64,000 bases of DNA from Chloroflexota bacterium (GCA_009838175.1 VXSB01000003.1:22163-86162); one strand, 5' to 3'; positions 50,095-59,400 are shown, counted from the first letter of the stretch. A program made the numbers and translations. Notes: generated from the sequence alone by a model not told the origin.

Positions 50095-51030
50095 ATGTCG
50101 TCTACCCGTCAAAACGAACGTGTGGCGTACTTCAATGGCGAGATCGTGCCTGAAAGCCAAGCTGTCGTCCCGTTCAGAGATCGCGGCTTCAAGTACGGCG
50201 ACGCCGTATTTGACATGACACGCACCTTCGGCCACCGGATATTCAAACTCGATGAACACTTGGAGCGCTTCTACAACTCGCTTGATTACGTGAGAATCGA
50301 TCCGGGCATCACCAAGGATGAGATGCGGGATGCCACGATCCAGGTAGTCGAACAGAACCTGAAGCTTCTCAGCGACGACGATGATTACTGGGTCGGGCAA
50401 CGCGTCTCGCGCGGAGTCGACCTCGTCGGTGGCGATATGTGGTCGACTGACGGGGGACCAACGGTGATCATCGAGTGCACTCCGTTGCCGCTCGGACCGC
50501 GGGCGCGGCTTTACCGAGACGGCATTGATGTTTGGGTGCCGGCGACGCGTCGCGTAAGCCCTGAAGCGTTGAGCCCGCGCGCCAAGTCGCACAACTACCT
50601 GAACCTGATCATGGCGGACATGGAGGCCAAGGAGTACGATCCCGAGGCGTGGGCGATACTTCTCGACAACCGCGGATTCCTTACTGAAGGAATCGGTTCC
50701 AATGTCTTCGTCGTCAAGGATGGCGTCGCGTATACGCCCAAGGCACAGTTTGTTCTCGGCGGCATATCCCGCGAGACCGCAATCGAACTCGCTGATGTGA
50801 TTGACTTGGAAGTCGTCGAGACTGATCTCGACATGTTTGATGCAACGACTTCGGATGAGGTGTTCCTAACTTCGACATCGCTGTGTATCTGCCCTGTGCG
50901 TAAGGTTCAAGGCTCTACGGTGGGTGATGGCAATGTGCCGGGCCCGGTCACCAAAGCACTGATGGATGCCTACGTAGATCTGGTTGATTTCGATTGGGTC
51001 GGTCAGTACTTGAAACGGCTTGAAGACTGA
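50095..51030 (+). CDS. Class IV PLP aminotransferase (branched-chain/D-amino acid type)
   Basis: The 311-residue fold-type IV aminotransferase has the PLP Lys in SPRAKSHNYLNLIMADMEA, the phosphate-binding EGIGSNVFVV and the late TSTSLCICPVRKV segment. VPFRDRGFKYGDAVFDMTRTFGHRIFKLDEHLERF is the conserved N-terminal region. It may be a branched-chain amino acid or D-amino acid transaminase; the family cannot be split reliably by eye. AAAGG lies about 10 nt before the ATG. Its stop overlaps the possible start of the EamA gene, indicating one transcript. Confidence 0.85.
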   Translation: MSSTRQNERVAYFNGEIVPESQAVVPFRDRGFKYGDAVFDMTRTFGHRIFKLDEHLERFYNSLDYVRIDPGITKDEMRDATIQVVEQNLKLLSDDDDYWVGQRVSRGVDLVGGDMWSTDGGPTVIIECTPLPLGPRARLYRDGIDVWVPATRRVSPEALSPRAKSHNYLNLIMADMEAKEYDPEAWAILLDNRGFLTEGIGSNVFVVKDGVAYTPKAQFVLGGISRETAIELADVIDLEVVETDLDMFDATTSDEVFLTSTSLCICPVRKVQGSTVGDGNVPGPVTKALMDAYVDLVDFDWVGQYLKRLED

Positions 51031-51188
51031 CCTCTTCGGACGAATCTAAGAATCTCGATAACGCAGGTCGAGACTCCGTTTCTATTGGTGGTTCTTCTAA
51101 CGGGCACGCCAATCGGGCCGACCGTCGCCGACCACTGACCTTCGGTGCTGGCAGTTTTGCCTTTCTGCTCGCCTCACTTTGGGCGGGC

Positions 51189-52043
51189 TTGCCGGTTGCT
51201 GTAAAAATCGGCCTAGAAGATTCACCGCCATTACGTCTCGGATTCATGAGATTCGTGCTCGGCATGGTCGTCGTTCTTATTTGGGCGCTGATCACGCGCC
51301 AAAGTCTGAAGATCACGCGCGCCGAACTCTGGCCCCTGATATTGCTCGGGTTGTTGTTTTCGGTTCAGACCGCGTTCATGAATCTCGGTCAGTACAACAC
51401 CACTGCTGGACACGCTGGTGTTGTCATAACGACGTTTCCGTTGTGGGCCGGCGTGTTCGCCCACTTCCTGATACCCAGCGATAGACTATCGCCCCGTCGA
51501 GTGATTGGCGCGATCATCGCTTACTCCGGCGTAGTTGCGCTGTTCGTGAGGAGCATCGTCGGCGATGTCGATGCGCTCGGCGCACCGAACGTATGGCTTG
51601 GCGACCTCTTAATCATGTGCTCCGCGTTGCTGCTCGGATTGCGGCAGGTTTACCTTTCAATACTCGGGCAAGGTATATCGACCGTTAAGATGCTCGTCGC
51701 ACAGGGAATATTTGGTTGTGTGACCTTCCTTGTCGGATCGTTGATTTTCGAGGCCGAGCCGATTCGGATGACACTTTTGCTTGGCGTGTCGCTCTTTTAT
51801 CAAGGCGTGATAATCGCTGGTTTCGCCTTCCTTGGTCAGACGTGGTTGTTGAGCAACTACCTGCCAAGCAGAGTGACGTTGATTTCCTTGTCATCTCCGA
51901 TCATGACGGCGGTGTTATCTTGGTTGATACTCGGCGAGAACATCGGGCCCGAATTGTGGGCGGGAGCAATTCTTGTGATGGTAGGTTCATACATCGCCCA
52001 AAGAAATCAGTCCGACACCAAAGAAAAGCCGAACTCCACCTGA
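51189..52043 (+). CDS. EamA/DMT-family transporter
   Basis: A ten-helix drug/metabolite transporter with two EamA repeats: PPLRLGFMRFVLGMVVVLIWAL to LFVRSIVG, and NVWLGDLLIMCSALLLGLRQV to MTAVLSWLILGENIGPELWAGAILVMVGSYIAQR. The track's start is TTG 51189, but it cuts the first helix. The frame is open back to 51024 and encodes a better first helix (GAGSFAFLLASLWAGLPVAVKIG), yet has no ATG, GTG or TTG. The CTG at 51027, overlapping the aminotransferase stop as CTGA, is a possible start. Cargo is unknown; amino acids or related metabolites would fit the operon. Confidence 0.8.
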   Translation: MPVAVKIGLEDSPPLRLGFMRFVLGMVVVLIWALITRQSLKITRAELWPLILLGLLFSVQTAFMNLGQYNTTAGHAGVVITTFPLWAGVFAHFLIPSDRLSPRRVIGAIIAYSGVVALFVRSIVGDVDALGAPNVWLGDLLIMCSALLLGLRQVYLSILGQGISTVKMLVAQGIFGCVTFLVGSLIFEAEPIRMTLLLGVSLFYQGVIIAGFAFLGQTWLLSNYLPSRVTLISLSSPIMTAVLSWLILGENIGPELWAGAILVMVGSYIAQRNQSDTKEKPNST

Positions 52044-52063
52044 TCGACGGGGACGGTAGGCAG

Positions 52064-52498
52064 ATGTCAAACATTCCAAGCAACTTTGTCGTAGGTTCGA
52101 CCGCTTCGGTCAGCCGTCTGATCACGGGCGAGACCGTTCGTGAATTCGCGGAACTAAGTGGAGATACTCAACCGCTTCACTTGGACGATGATTATGCTTC
52201 TAAAACCAGATTTGGTCAGCGGATCGCGCACGGCGCGTTAATGGTCGGGATGATTTCAGCGGTATTGGGCGTGAAGATGGCTGGTCAGGAGGCGACGATC
52301 ATATTCCTCGGGCTGAGCGTCAACTTCATCGCCCCGGTGCATATCGGTGACGAGGTTACAGCTCGTTGCGAGGTGACGAACGTTAGAGAGGACAAGCCAA
52401 TCGTGAAGCTGGCGGTTACCTGCGCCAACCAAACCGGCGATGAAGTCATGACCGGCGATGCGGCCGTTTACATCGATCCACATCCGATTAACGGCTAG
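52064..52498 (+). CDS. MaoC-family (R)-hydratase-like protein
   Basis: This 144-residue hot-dog-fold protein has the hydratase-2 catalytic motif SGDTQPLHLDDDYASKTRFGQRIAHGALM, with Asp and His at the usual positions. It resembles PhaJ, which hydrates trans-enoyl-CoA to (R)-3-hydroxyacyl-CoA, and related single-domain MaoC proteins. I use ATG 52064, preceded by GGTAGG; the track ORF from 51716 is an overlap with the transporter in another frame. The gene lies 20 bp after the EamA gene and probably shares its transcript. The natural acyl substrate is unknown. Confidence 0.87.
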   Translation: MSNIPSNFVVGSTASVSRLITGETVREFAELSGDTQPLHLDDDYASKTRFGQRIAHGALMVGMISAVLGVKMAGQEATIIFLGLSVNFIAPVHIGDEVTARCEVTNVREDKPIVKLAVTCANQTGDEVMTGDAAVYIDPHPING

Positions 52499-52575
52499 GT
52501 GAAAATCCCAATTCCAGATGCCTCAACCGTTAGGTTTTTGGTGTTGATTTGGAGACGGTTTGGGTAAACGGATTT

Positions 52576-52604
52576 TTGCAATGATTCCGTTGCTCTCGTA
52601 CACT
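52576..52604 (+). promoter_or_regulatory. Candidate sigma-70-type promoter of the GreA-like gene
   Basis: TTGCAA (52576-52581) and TACACT (52599-52604) are spaced by 17 nt, each with four of six consensus bases. They lie about 85 bp before the TTG start at 52690. Confidence 0.35.
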
Positions 52605-52689
52605 TAAAAGAAGTGTCCCGCTTCGGTTCGCGCACATGCGAACCGCTGTCGTGTACTTTTCGCTGGTCGCCAGCATTAAGGAAAGCAAC

Positions 52690-53529
52690 TTGGTATCACA
52701 AACCGAATACTCCGCAGCCGCTTCCACCTCCAACGGTTTGACCGTCCAAGATGCCGTCACCGAATACGTAATCACGATACCCGACAGCAAGAAGCGCTCG
52801 GTCCATCCGGAACTTACGAAGTTCGCTCGCTGGATAGGCCCCAATAACACTCTCGAGTCGTTACGACCATCGGATATCAGCCCGTATTCCGAGACCTTCG
52901 GGGCCAGCGCGTCGGATACGAACAAACAGCGTGTGGCAGCCGTAAAGGACTTCCTTAATTACGTCAAGAAGAAGGGTTACATCGAGGTCAGCCTCGCTCC
53001 TCACATCCGCGTCCGCAAGCCAACGATGAATGCCGCGCGTGGCGGTGCTATGCGACGACGTGACACGGAGGTCCAGATCACGCAACAGGGCTACGATGAG
53101 ATGGTTAACCGCCTCGAGGAGCTTCGCGTGGAGACCGTCCGGTTAGCTGGCGAGATCGAACGTGCCGCTGCCAGTGGTGACGTCCGTGAAAACTCGCCGC
53201 TTGAAGCCGCCAGGGAAAATCAGGGCATGGTTCAGGCCCAAATCAACCGGTTGGAATCGACTCTCAAGGTCGCGACGATAATCGATGAATCTGAGCGGCG
53301 AGCCAGTGACCACGTGCAGATCGGCTCTTGGGTGCGTCTCACCAAGGATGGCACCGACATGACCGTCGATTATCAGATCGTAGCGGCAAACGAAGCGAAT
53401 CCGTTGCGTAACAAGATCTCAGATATCTCCCCAGTTGGGAGCGCCATTCTCGGCAGCAAGCCGGGCGATGAGGTGATTGTCAAAGCCCCGGCAGGTGAAC
53501 AGAAGTTCACGATCAACTCCATCTTCTGA
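52690..53529 (+). CDS. GreA-type transcription elongation factor with integrase-like N-terminal domain
   Basis: The C-terminal ~165 residues are a complete GreA/GreB factor: a coiled-coil tip GDVRENSPLEAARENQ keeps the two acidic residues (Asp, Glu) that provoke RNA cleavage in stalled polymerase, and the FKBP-like end includes ISPVGSAILGSKPGDEVIV. The N-terminal ~100 residues (VQDAVTEYVITIPDSKKRSV...LRPSDISPYSE...KQRVAAVKDFLNYVKKKGYI) look like the SAM-like DNA-binding domain of tyrosine recombinases. I prefer TTG 52690, with AAGGAAAG 4-11 nt upstream, to the track's ATG 52636. The extra domain may tether the factor to DNA. It is followed by the TerC gene. Confidence 0.82.
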   Translation: MVSQTEYSAAASTSNGLTVQDAVTEYVITIPDSKKRSVHPELTKFARWIGPNNTLESLRPSDISPYSETFGASASDTNKQRVAAVKDFLNYVKKKGYIEVSLAPHIRVRKPTMNAARGGAMRRRDTEVQITQQGYDEMVNRLEELRVETVRLAGEIERAAASGDVRENSPLEAARENQGMVQAQINRLESTLKVATIIDESERRASDHVQIGSWVRLTKDGTDMTVDYQIVAANEANPLRNKISDISPVGSAILGSKPGDEVIVKAPAGEQKFTINSIF

Positions 53530-53600
53530 TTTTCACTATCACGCGTTCGTCGAACAAACGCCCTGCCAGATTGAATCCGGACGATTAGAGGAATTCTGCC

Positions 53601-54614
53601 GTGGAAGGGTATTTCGACAGTTTCACGATCCTCGCGGCGTTCACCGTCGGGGTCTTTGTTCTACTTCTGATCGACCTCCTACTCCTGAGCGGCAAGGCCC
53701 ACCACGTGGGCATGAAGGAGGCCACTCTCCTCACCATCTTATGGACATTAGTTGCTGCCGCTGTCGGGGTTTGGGTCTTCATCGCCGGGGGAACCGAACT
53801 GGGCATCGAATACACGACGGCATACGTCGCCGAGAGAGCCCTCAGCATCGACAACCTCTTCGTATTCCTCGTCATCTTCAACTACTTCGCCCTCCCTGAC
53901 CTCTTCCGTTCCCGCGCCCTCCTCTTCGGCATCGTCGGCGCCCTTGTCGCCCGCGCCGTCTTCATCTTCTTCGCCGTCGGCATAATCTCCGTATTCGAAC
54001 CCGTCCTATACCTCCTCGCCGCAGTCCTCATATACACCGCATACAAACTCATAACCTCCCACGGCGAAGACGTCGACCCTTCCAAGAACATAGTCGCAAG
54101 AGTGTTCCGACGCATCTACCCGATTTCCGACGAATACGACGGCCACAATTTCTTCACCGTCAAGAACGGAATCCGAATGGCAACCCCATTCGCCCTTGTC
54201 GTCCTCGTTCTCGCTTCAACAGATGTCGTATTTGCCATCGACTCCATACCCACCGTCGTCGGCATCTCCAAAAACGAGTTCATCATCTGGTCATCAAACG
54301 CCATGGCCGTTCTCGGCATGCGGCCTCTTTTCTTCCTCCTCGAAGGCCTCGTAAACCTCTTCCGATATCTCTCCTACGGCCTAGCAGCAATCCTCGCATT
54401 CATCGGCGTGAAGATCATCGTCGAAACCGCCATCCACGACCAGTTCCACGATCTCATCCACAACCTCGGCGTGCCCGACGGTCAAATCTCCATCACCATC
54501 ACTCTCGGATCCTTGGCAATCGTGATCGCAATCTTGGTGATAAGCGTCATCGCATCGGTCGTGCTGCCGCAGTCAGAAGAAGATCATCACAGACACGACG
54601 AGGCGGCGGCGTGA
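53601..54614 (+). CDS. TerC/Alx-family integral membrane protein
   Basis: This 337-residue protein has about nine membrane helices and the TerC signatures: TTAYVAERALSIDNLFVFLVIF, STDVVFAIDSIPTVVGISKN and SNAMAVLGMRPLFFLL, with the conserved acidic residues inside helices. Alx/TerC proteins export manganese or shield against metal and tellurite stress. Start GTG 53601 has GAGGA about 8 nt upstream. No yybP-ykoY-type riboswitch was recognised in the 70-bp upstream gap. Its end overlaps the next gene by GTGA. Third positions are very C-rich from about 53.8 kb to 54.5 kb, unlike the neighbours. Confidence 0.9.
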   Translation: MEGYFDSFTILAAFTVGVFVLLLIDLLLLSGKAHHVGMKEATLLTILWTLVAAAVGVWVFIAGGTELGIEYTTAYVAERALSIDNLFVFLVIFNYFALPDLFRSRALLFGIVGALVARAVFIFFAVGIISVFEPVLYLLAAVLIYTAYKLITSHGEDVDPSKNIVARVFRRIYPISDEYDGHNFFTVKNGIRMATPFALVVLVLASTDVVFAIDSIPTVVGISKNEFIIWSSNAMAVLGMRPLFFLLEGLVNLFRYLSYGLAAILAFIGVKIIVETAIHDQFHDLIHNLGVPDGQISITITLGSLAIVIAILVISVIASVVLPQSEEDHHRHDEAAA

Positions 54615-57520
54615 ATGCCGTAGGCGGGTCGACGCGCTCGCAACTCGCTGAAGAGCTCAAACGAGCAGTCGCCGGCGAAGTGCGCTTCGACCGCTACGCG
54701 CGGCAGATGTACTCCACCGACGCGTCCATTTACAAGATGACGCCCATCGGCGTTGTCCTCCCAAGAGATGCAGACGATGTGAGCGCTGTTATCGAGACGT
54801 GCGTGTCCGCGGGTGTTTCCGTGCTCCCTAGAGGCGGGGGAACTGGTCTGTCAGGACAAACCGTTAACCGAGGCGTGGTGGTTGATTTTTCGAAATACAT
54901 GCACGACATCGTCGAGATCAACCGTGAGGAAGGATGGGTCCACACTCAACCGGGTATCACTATCGACGAACTGAACCGCCAAGTTACGCACACTGGCAAG
55001 TACTTCACCCCTGATCCCAGCACATCATCGCGAGCCAACATCGGCGGCGCGATGGGTAACAACTCGTGCGGTTCTCACTCGATCATCTACGGCAAGACCG
55101 TCGACCAAGTCCAGCAAATGTCGGTTGTACTTGCTGACGGGTCCCGAGCGACATTCGAGGCGCTTAACGCCGGGCAGTTGGAAGGCAAGATGACGCTCTC
55201 CAACCGAGAAGGACAGATCTACCGTGGCATTCCAGATGTTGCAGAGCGTGCGGGAGGCGAAGTTGATCGGCGCTTTCCCAAAATTCTTCGGCGCGTTGGA
55301 GGTTACAACATCGACCGGGTCTACTCTCCGGGCGACGGGCCGATCATCGATCTGACGCAGGTGATGGTCGGGTCCGAAGGCACACTTGCCGCCGTCACCG
55401 ACGCGCGCCTGAAGCTCTGGGACATCCCGAAGTCGAAAGGCTTGGCGGTCCTTCACTTTCACACGCTGCGAGACTCGATGGAGGCCACCGTCGCGACACT
55501 AGGGCACGAAGTGAGCGCGGTTGAGCACATCGGGGAGATAATCATCGCCCAAGCCCGCAAATCGCTAGGCTTTTCGCGCGGTCTAGGATTTCTCCAGGGC
55601 GAGCCTTCAGACATTCTCGTCGTTGAGATGACCGGCGAAAACATGGCCGAAGTGCGCTCCAAGCTAGAAACGTTCAGTGCTTCTATCCAACGCAGCACCG
55701 CAACTTACGCGGTAACGTTGTTGCTTGAGCCAGCGGAACAGCGGCAGGTGTGGGCGATGCGCGAGGCGGGTCTGGGTTTGATGATGAATGTCGAGGGGGA
55801 TGCGAAGCCGTTGCCGTTCGTCGAAGACACCGCCGTTGCGCCCGAACTCTTGCCGGAGTACGTCGAGCGTTTCGACGAGATTGTCAGACGGCACGGCACC
55901 GAAGCGGGGTATTACGGTCATGCCAGCGTTGGGTGTCTGCACATTCGGCCGCTCGTAAACCTCAAGAAAACCGTCGGCATCGATCTCATGTACACCATCG
56001 CCGATGAGATATCCGATCTCGTCCTCGAATTCGGCGGCTCTCTGAGTGGCGAGCATGGTGACGGGATCGTTAGAGGGGCGTGGGCCGAGAAGATGTTTGG
56101 CCAAGAGTTGGTTGGCCACTTCCGCGAGGTCAAAGACCTATTCGACCCGGACGGGATCATGAACCCCGGCAAGGTTTTCGACACTCCTGACATGCGGGAA
56201 AACCTGCGCTACGGCCCCGCCTATTCGGCGCAGGCGCTGCCGACCAAACTCGATTGGAGCGCGGATGGCGGGTTCGTTGGTGCGATTGAACGATGCAATG
56301 GAGTGGGAGCTTGCAGGAAGGTCAACGCCGGCGCGATGTGTCCTTCTTACATGGCTACACGCGAAGAGGAGCACTCAACCCGGGGCCGAGCCAACGCACT
56401 GCGCGCCGCGTTGTCCGGCGCACTACCCATCGACGAATTCCAATCGGAGAGGATGTACGAGGTTCTCGACCTTTGCCTCGAATGCAAATCTTGCAAATCG
56501 GAATGTCCGTCGAACGTCGATATGGCGAAGATTAAGTACGAATTCCTTGACCTTTACTACCAGACGCACAATGTGCCGCTGCGTTCGAGACTCGTCGCCG
56601 ACATCCACCGCCTAAATGCCCTAGCACCCGGGCCGCTAGCCCCACTCGCCAATATCGTCAACAGGTCCGCGCCCGCGAGGTGGGCGTCCGAAAAGGTTTT
56701 GGGTATCGACCGACGCCGCAAACTGCCCAAGATTGTTAGCAAGACGTTTGAACAGTGGTTCAGAGGACGTAGCTCGAACACAACCGGGTCGCGCGGCGAT
56801 ATCGTGCTTTTCCACGACACCTTCATGAACTTCAATCATCCGGAAGCAGGTGTGGGCGCGGTAAAGCTGCTCGAGGCGCTAGGTTACCGGGTGCGTCTGG
56901 GTGATCGTGTCTGTTGTGGTCGACCGATGGTGTCAGCCGGAATGCTCGATCGTGCCATCGAGAACGCCGAGAGAAACGTTGCGGCGCTGATGCCGTACGT
57001 CGAGGCTGGCGCAAAGATCGTGGGTTGCGAGAGCAGCTGCGTATTGACGTTGCAGGACGAATATCCGGATCTGCTGGGTTCGGATCCTGCGGCGCAGGCT
57101 ATCGCGGATGCTTCGCTGATGCTCGAAGAGGTTTTGGTTGATGCTTTCGACGATGGTGGTCAGCAAATCGCTTGGAGCGATGCATCGACCGAAATCCTGT
57201 TGCACGTTCACTGCCACGAACGCGCTCTCATAGGCACCACGCAAGCTGTTGCCGCGTTGAACCAACCGCCTAATTACCGAGCCGAACTCATCGACGCCGG
57301 ATGTTGCGGCATGGCCGGTTCGTTCGGATACGCCAAAGAACACTACGATGTATCGCAACAGGTCGGCGAAGATCGCTTGTTCCCAGCTTTACGCAAGGCA
57401 GGATCCGACACCAAGTTCGCTATTACAGGCGTCTCGTGCAAGCAGCAGATCGAAGATGAGCTTCATCGGCCTGCACACTTCCTCGCCGAAGTGTTGGCTG
57501 ACGCCGTAGCCGACCGCTAA
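54611..57520 (+). CDS. Fused FAD-linked oxidase / Fe-S oxidoreductase (GlcD-GlcF or YdiJ-like)
   Basis: The 969-residue protein joins an FAD_binding_4/FAD-oxidase_C part and an Fe-S part. PRGGGTGLSGQTVNRGVVV and SSRANIGGAMGNNSCG bind FAD; GGSLSGEHGDGIVRG is in the oxidase C-domain. From about residue 560, CNGVGACRK...MCPSYMATREE and CLECKSCKSECPSNVD hold two [4Fe-4S] clusters, and CCGRPM, CESSC, HCHERALIG and DAGCCGMAGSFG form the CCG domain. This is the architecture of D-2-hydroxyacid dehydrogenases such as YdiJ or glycolate oxidase subunits, passing electrons to quinone. The likely substrate is D-lactate, glycolate or D-2-hydroxyglutarate. Start GTG 54611 overlaps terC. Confidence 0.9.
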   Translation: MNAVGGSTRSQLAEELKRAVAGEVRFDRYARQMYSTDASIYKMTPIGVVLPRDADDVSAVIETCVSAGVSVLPRGGGTGLSGQTVNRGVVVDFSKYMHDIVEINREEGWVHTQPGITIDELNRQVTHTGKYFTPDPSTSSRANIGGAMGNNSCGSHSIIYGKTVDQVQQMSVVLADGSRATFEALNAGQLEGKMTLSNREGQIYRGIPDVAERAGGEVDRRFPKILRRVGGYNIDRVYSPGDGPIIDLTQVMVGSEGTLAAVTDARLKLWDIPKSKGLAVLHFHTLRDSMEATVATLGHEVSAVEHIGEIIIAQARKSLGFSRGLGFLQGEPSDILVVEMTGENMAEVRSKLETFSASIQRSTATYAVTLLLEPAEQRQVWAMREAGLGLMMNVEGDAKPLPFVEDTAVAPELLPEYVERFDEIVRRHGTEAGYYGHASVGCLHIRPLVNLKKTVGIDLMYTIADEISDLVLEFGGSLSGEHGDGIVRGAWAEKMFGQELVGHFREVKDLFDPDGIMNPGKVFDTPDMRENLRYGPAYSAQALPTKLDWSADGGFVGAIERCNGVGACRKVNAGAMCPSYMATREEEHSTRGRANALRAALSGALPIDEFQSERMYEVLDLCLECKSCKSECPSNVDMAKIKYEFLDLYYQTHNVPLRSRLVADIHRLNALAPGPLAPLANIVNRSAPARWASEKVLGIDRRRKLPKIVSKTFEQWFRGRSSNTTGSRGDIVLFHDTFMNFNHPEAGVGAVKLLEALGYRVRLGDRVCCGRPMVSAGMLDRAIENAERNVAALMPYVEAGAKIVGCESSCVLTLQDEYPDLLGSDPAAQAIADASLMLEEVLVDAFDDGGQQIAWSDASTEILLHVHCHERALIGTTQAVAALNQPPNYRAELIDAGCCGMAGSFGYAKEHYDVSQQVGEDRLFPALRKAGSDTKFAITGVSCKQQIEDELHRPAHFLAEVLADAVADR

Positions 57521-57559
57521 TCCCTAACTGGTTCTCGTAGCTGCCAGAATGCATCTCTC

Positions 57560-58552
57560 ATGCCCACCGTAGGCATAATCGCAAACCCCGCTGCGGGCAA
57601 GGACATCCGGCGATTGGTGGCGCAGGGGCGCGTCGTATCCAACCAAGAGAAGTCCAACATCTTGAGGCGGGTTTTCGCAGGGCTCCAATCACAAGGTGTG
57701 AACACGGTGATCGTTATGCCGGATATGGCCGGTTTGGCGCGAAATGCGATGTCAGACACTCAGGAGACGATGCAATCGGAGTTTATTGATCAGATGCCAA
57801 CCGGTAGCCAGCGCGACTCGACGGTTGCGGCGCAAATCATGCGTGACGCCGGAGCCGACTGCATATTGACGCTGGGAGGTGATGGAACTAATCGGTTGGT
57901 TGCAAAGGGATGTGGCGACGTGCCATTGGCACCGATCTCGACTGGTACCAACAACGTCTTTCCCAAGGAGATCGAAGGCACATTGGCTGGCATCGCAGCA
58001 GCGACCGTCGCAAAGAATCCTGATATTCGGGATCTCGTGTGTCGTCGTTCCAAGAAGATCGAGATCATCGTCAACGGGGGACTTCGGGACATCGCACTCG
58101 TAGATGCCGCAGTCTCGCGCCAGACCATGATCGGTGCCCGGGCATTATGGGACGTCGGCACGTTGGAGGCCGTGTTCCTGACCCGCGCCGAAGCATCGAG
58201 CATAGGGATCGCTTCCATCGGAGCACGGCTCGCGCTGATTGCCATCGACGATGCAAGGGGACTGCACATCAGCTTTCCGGGACCTGGTCAACCCGGTGAA
58301 GAATCTGTGGTCGCGCCGATCGCTCCCGGCATGGTTCGGGAGGTGCCGATCACCGGATGGAAAGTCATCGAGCCGGGTGAAACGGTTCTGGTTCAAGCAT
58401 CGAGAGGCACAATCGCCCTTGATGGGGAACGCGAGATCGAGCTGCTAGAGGGTATGAGGACGGCGGTGCGGATCAGCACCGAGGGCCCATGGGTTGTAGA
58501 TTTCGACCGTGCCCTGCAGGTTGCGTGCTCGAACGCTGAAATGAGAATGTGA
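57560..58552 (+). CDS. ATP-NAD/AcoX kinase-family protein
   Basis: This 330-residue protein begins with VGIIANPAAGKDIRRLV and has LTLGGDGTNRLVAKGCGDVPLAPISTGTNNVFP, the GGDGT and GTNN motifs of NAD-kinase/diacylglycerol-kinase folds. That combination and the length match the AcoX group (ATP-NAD kinase-like proteins near acetoin genes). A beta-sandwich C-terminal domain follows from about residue 150. The function of AcoX proteins is not settled; NAD phosphorylation or a related sugar-nucleotide kinase is likely. The gene lies 39 bp after the FAD/Fe-S oxidoreductase and may be co-transcribed. Confidence 0.82.
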   Translation: MPTVGIIANPAAGKDIRRLVAQGRVVSNQEKSNILRRVFAGLQSQGVNTVIVMPDMAGLARNAMSDTQETMQSEFIDQMPTGSQRDSTVAAQIMRDAGADCILTLGGDGTNRLVAKGCGDVPLAPISTGTNNVFPKEIEGTLAGIAAATVAKNPDIRDLVCRRSKKIEIIVNGGLRDIALVDAAVSRQTMIGARALWDVGTLEAVFLTRAEASSIGIASIGARLALIAIDDARGLHISFPGPGQPGEESVVAPIAPGMVREVPITGWKVIEPGETVLVQASRGTIALDGEREIELLEGMRTAVRISTEGPWVVDFDRALQVACSNAEMRM

Positions 58553-58604
58553 TTCGGGCATCAATGTGTACGACCACTGCCCATGAATCGTACGCTTTGC
58601 CGGT

Positions 58605-59279
58605 TTACTCGCCGCGTATGGCCTTGATCAGTGCCACAACATCGCGGCTGCGCGTCTCGAGTGTCGACCAATCTCCGTTCGCGACCACGTCGCTGGACAC
58701 TAAGCGCGAGCCCATGCCGACGGCGCATACGCCGGCTTCGAACCAAGGGCGGAGAGAATCCTCTGTGATGTCAACGCCTCCAGTAGGCATGATCGAAGAC
58801 CATGGCATGGGTGCCAACACATCTTTGACGAAGCCCGGACCTCCGACTGCTGAACCTGGGAATATCTTGACAATGTCTGCTCCCAGCTCTTCGGCATTGG
58901 AAATCTCAGAAGCGGTGCCGCAACCGGGTATGTAGGGAACCTTGCGGCGGTTGCAGACCTTTGCAACGTCTGGATTGGTGACCGGTCCGACGATGAAGCT
59001 GGCGCCGTTGCTGATGTAGATCGATGCAGTTCCGGCATCGAGAACTGATCCCGCGCCAAGAATGGCATCCGGTAACTCGGTGGCGCAGAAGCGGTCCAAA
59101 CTTGAAAACACTTCCCAGGCGTGATCGCCGCGGTTGGTGAATTCGAGGACGCGTATTCCGCCTGCGACGCAGGCTCGAGCGATGTTTTGGGCATTCTCGA
59201 TGTCGCCGTTGTAGAAGACCGGGACAACCCCGATAATGTGCATTGCGTTCAGAACTTCGAGCTTCGAGTGCCGTGACAT
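58605..59279 (-). CDS. eda: Bifunctional KHG/KDPG aldolase (2-dehydro-3-deoxy-phosphogluconate aldolase)
   Basis: The 224-residue TIM-barrel aldolase cleaves 2-keto-3-deoxy-6-phosphogluconate to pyruvate and glyceraldehyde-3-phosphate. Markers are GIRVLEFTNRG with the catalytic Glu, ILGAGSVLDAGTASIYISNGASFIVGP, and the Schiff-base Lys in DIVKIFPGS, with PTGGVD closing the phosphate site. The length and motifs are normal. It faces away from the HpaI-type aldolase and KDG kinase genes, which lie divergently just beyond 59.4 kb and should give it its substrate. Confidence 0.9.
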   Translation of the reverse strand: MSRHSKLEVLNAMHIIGVVPVFYNGDIENAQNIARACVAGGIRVLEFTNRGDHAWEVFSSLDRFCATELPDAILGAGSVLDAGTASIYISNGASFIVGPVTNPDVAKVCNRRKVPYIPGCGTASEISNAEELGADIVKIFPGSAVGGPGFVKDVLAPMPWSSIMPTGGVDITEDSLRPWFEAGVCAVGMGSRLVSSDVVANGDWSTLETRSRDVVALIKAIRGE

Positions 59280-59400
59280 TCTTTATCTCCTGAGACCGTT
59301 TCGCTCGTCGATTTTAACGAGTCTATCGCCTGCCCATACAGTCGATGCGAACCCCTTGTGTTAATCTCATTGCGCGTGGAATCGTGAGGGAATTGAGAAT

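Noticed and set aside
51716-52498. 260-residue ORF covering the transporter end and the MaoC gene
   Set aside because: Its first ~115 residues are an out-of-frame reading of the transporter; the real MaoC start is ATG 52064.
53530-53600. Possible yybP-ykoY (manganese) riboswitch before terC
   Set aside because: The gap is only about 70 bp and the expected conserved loops are not visible.
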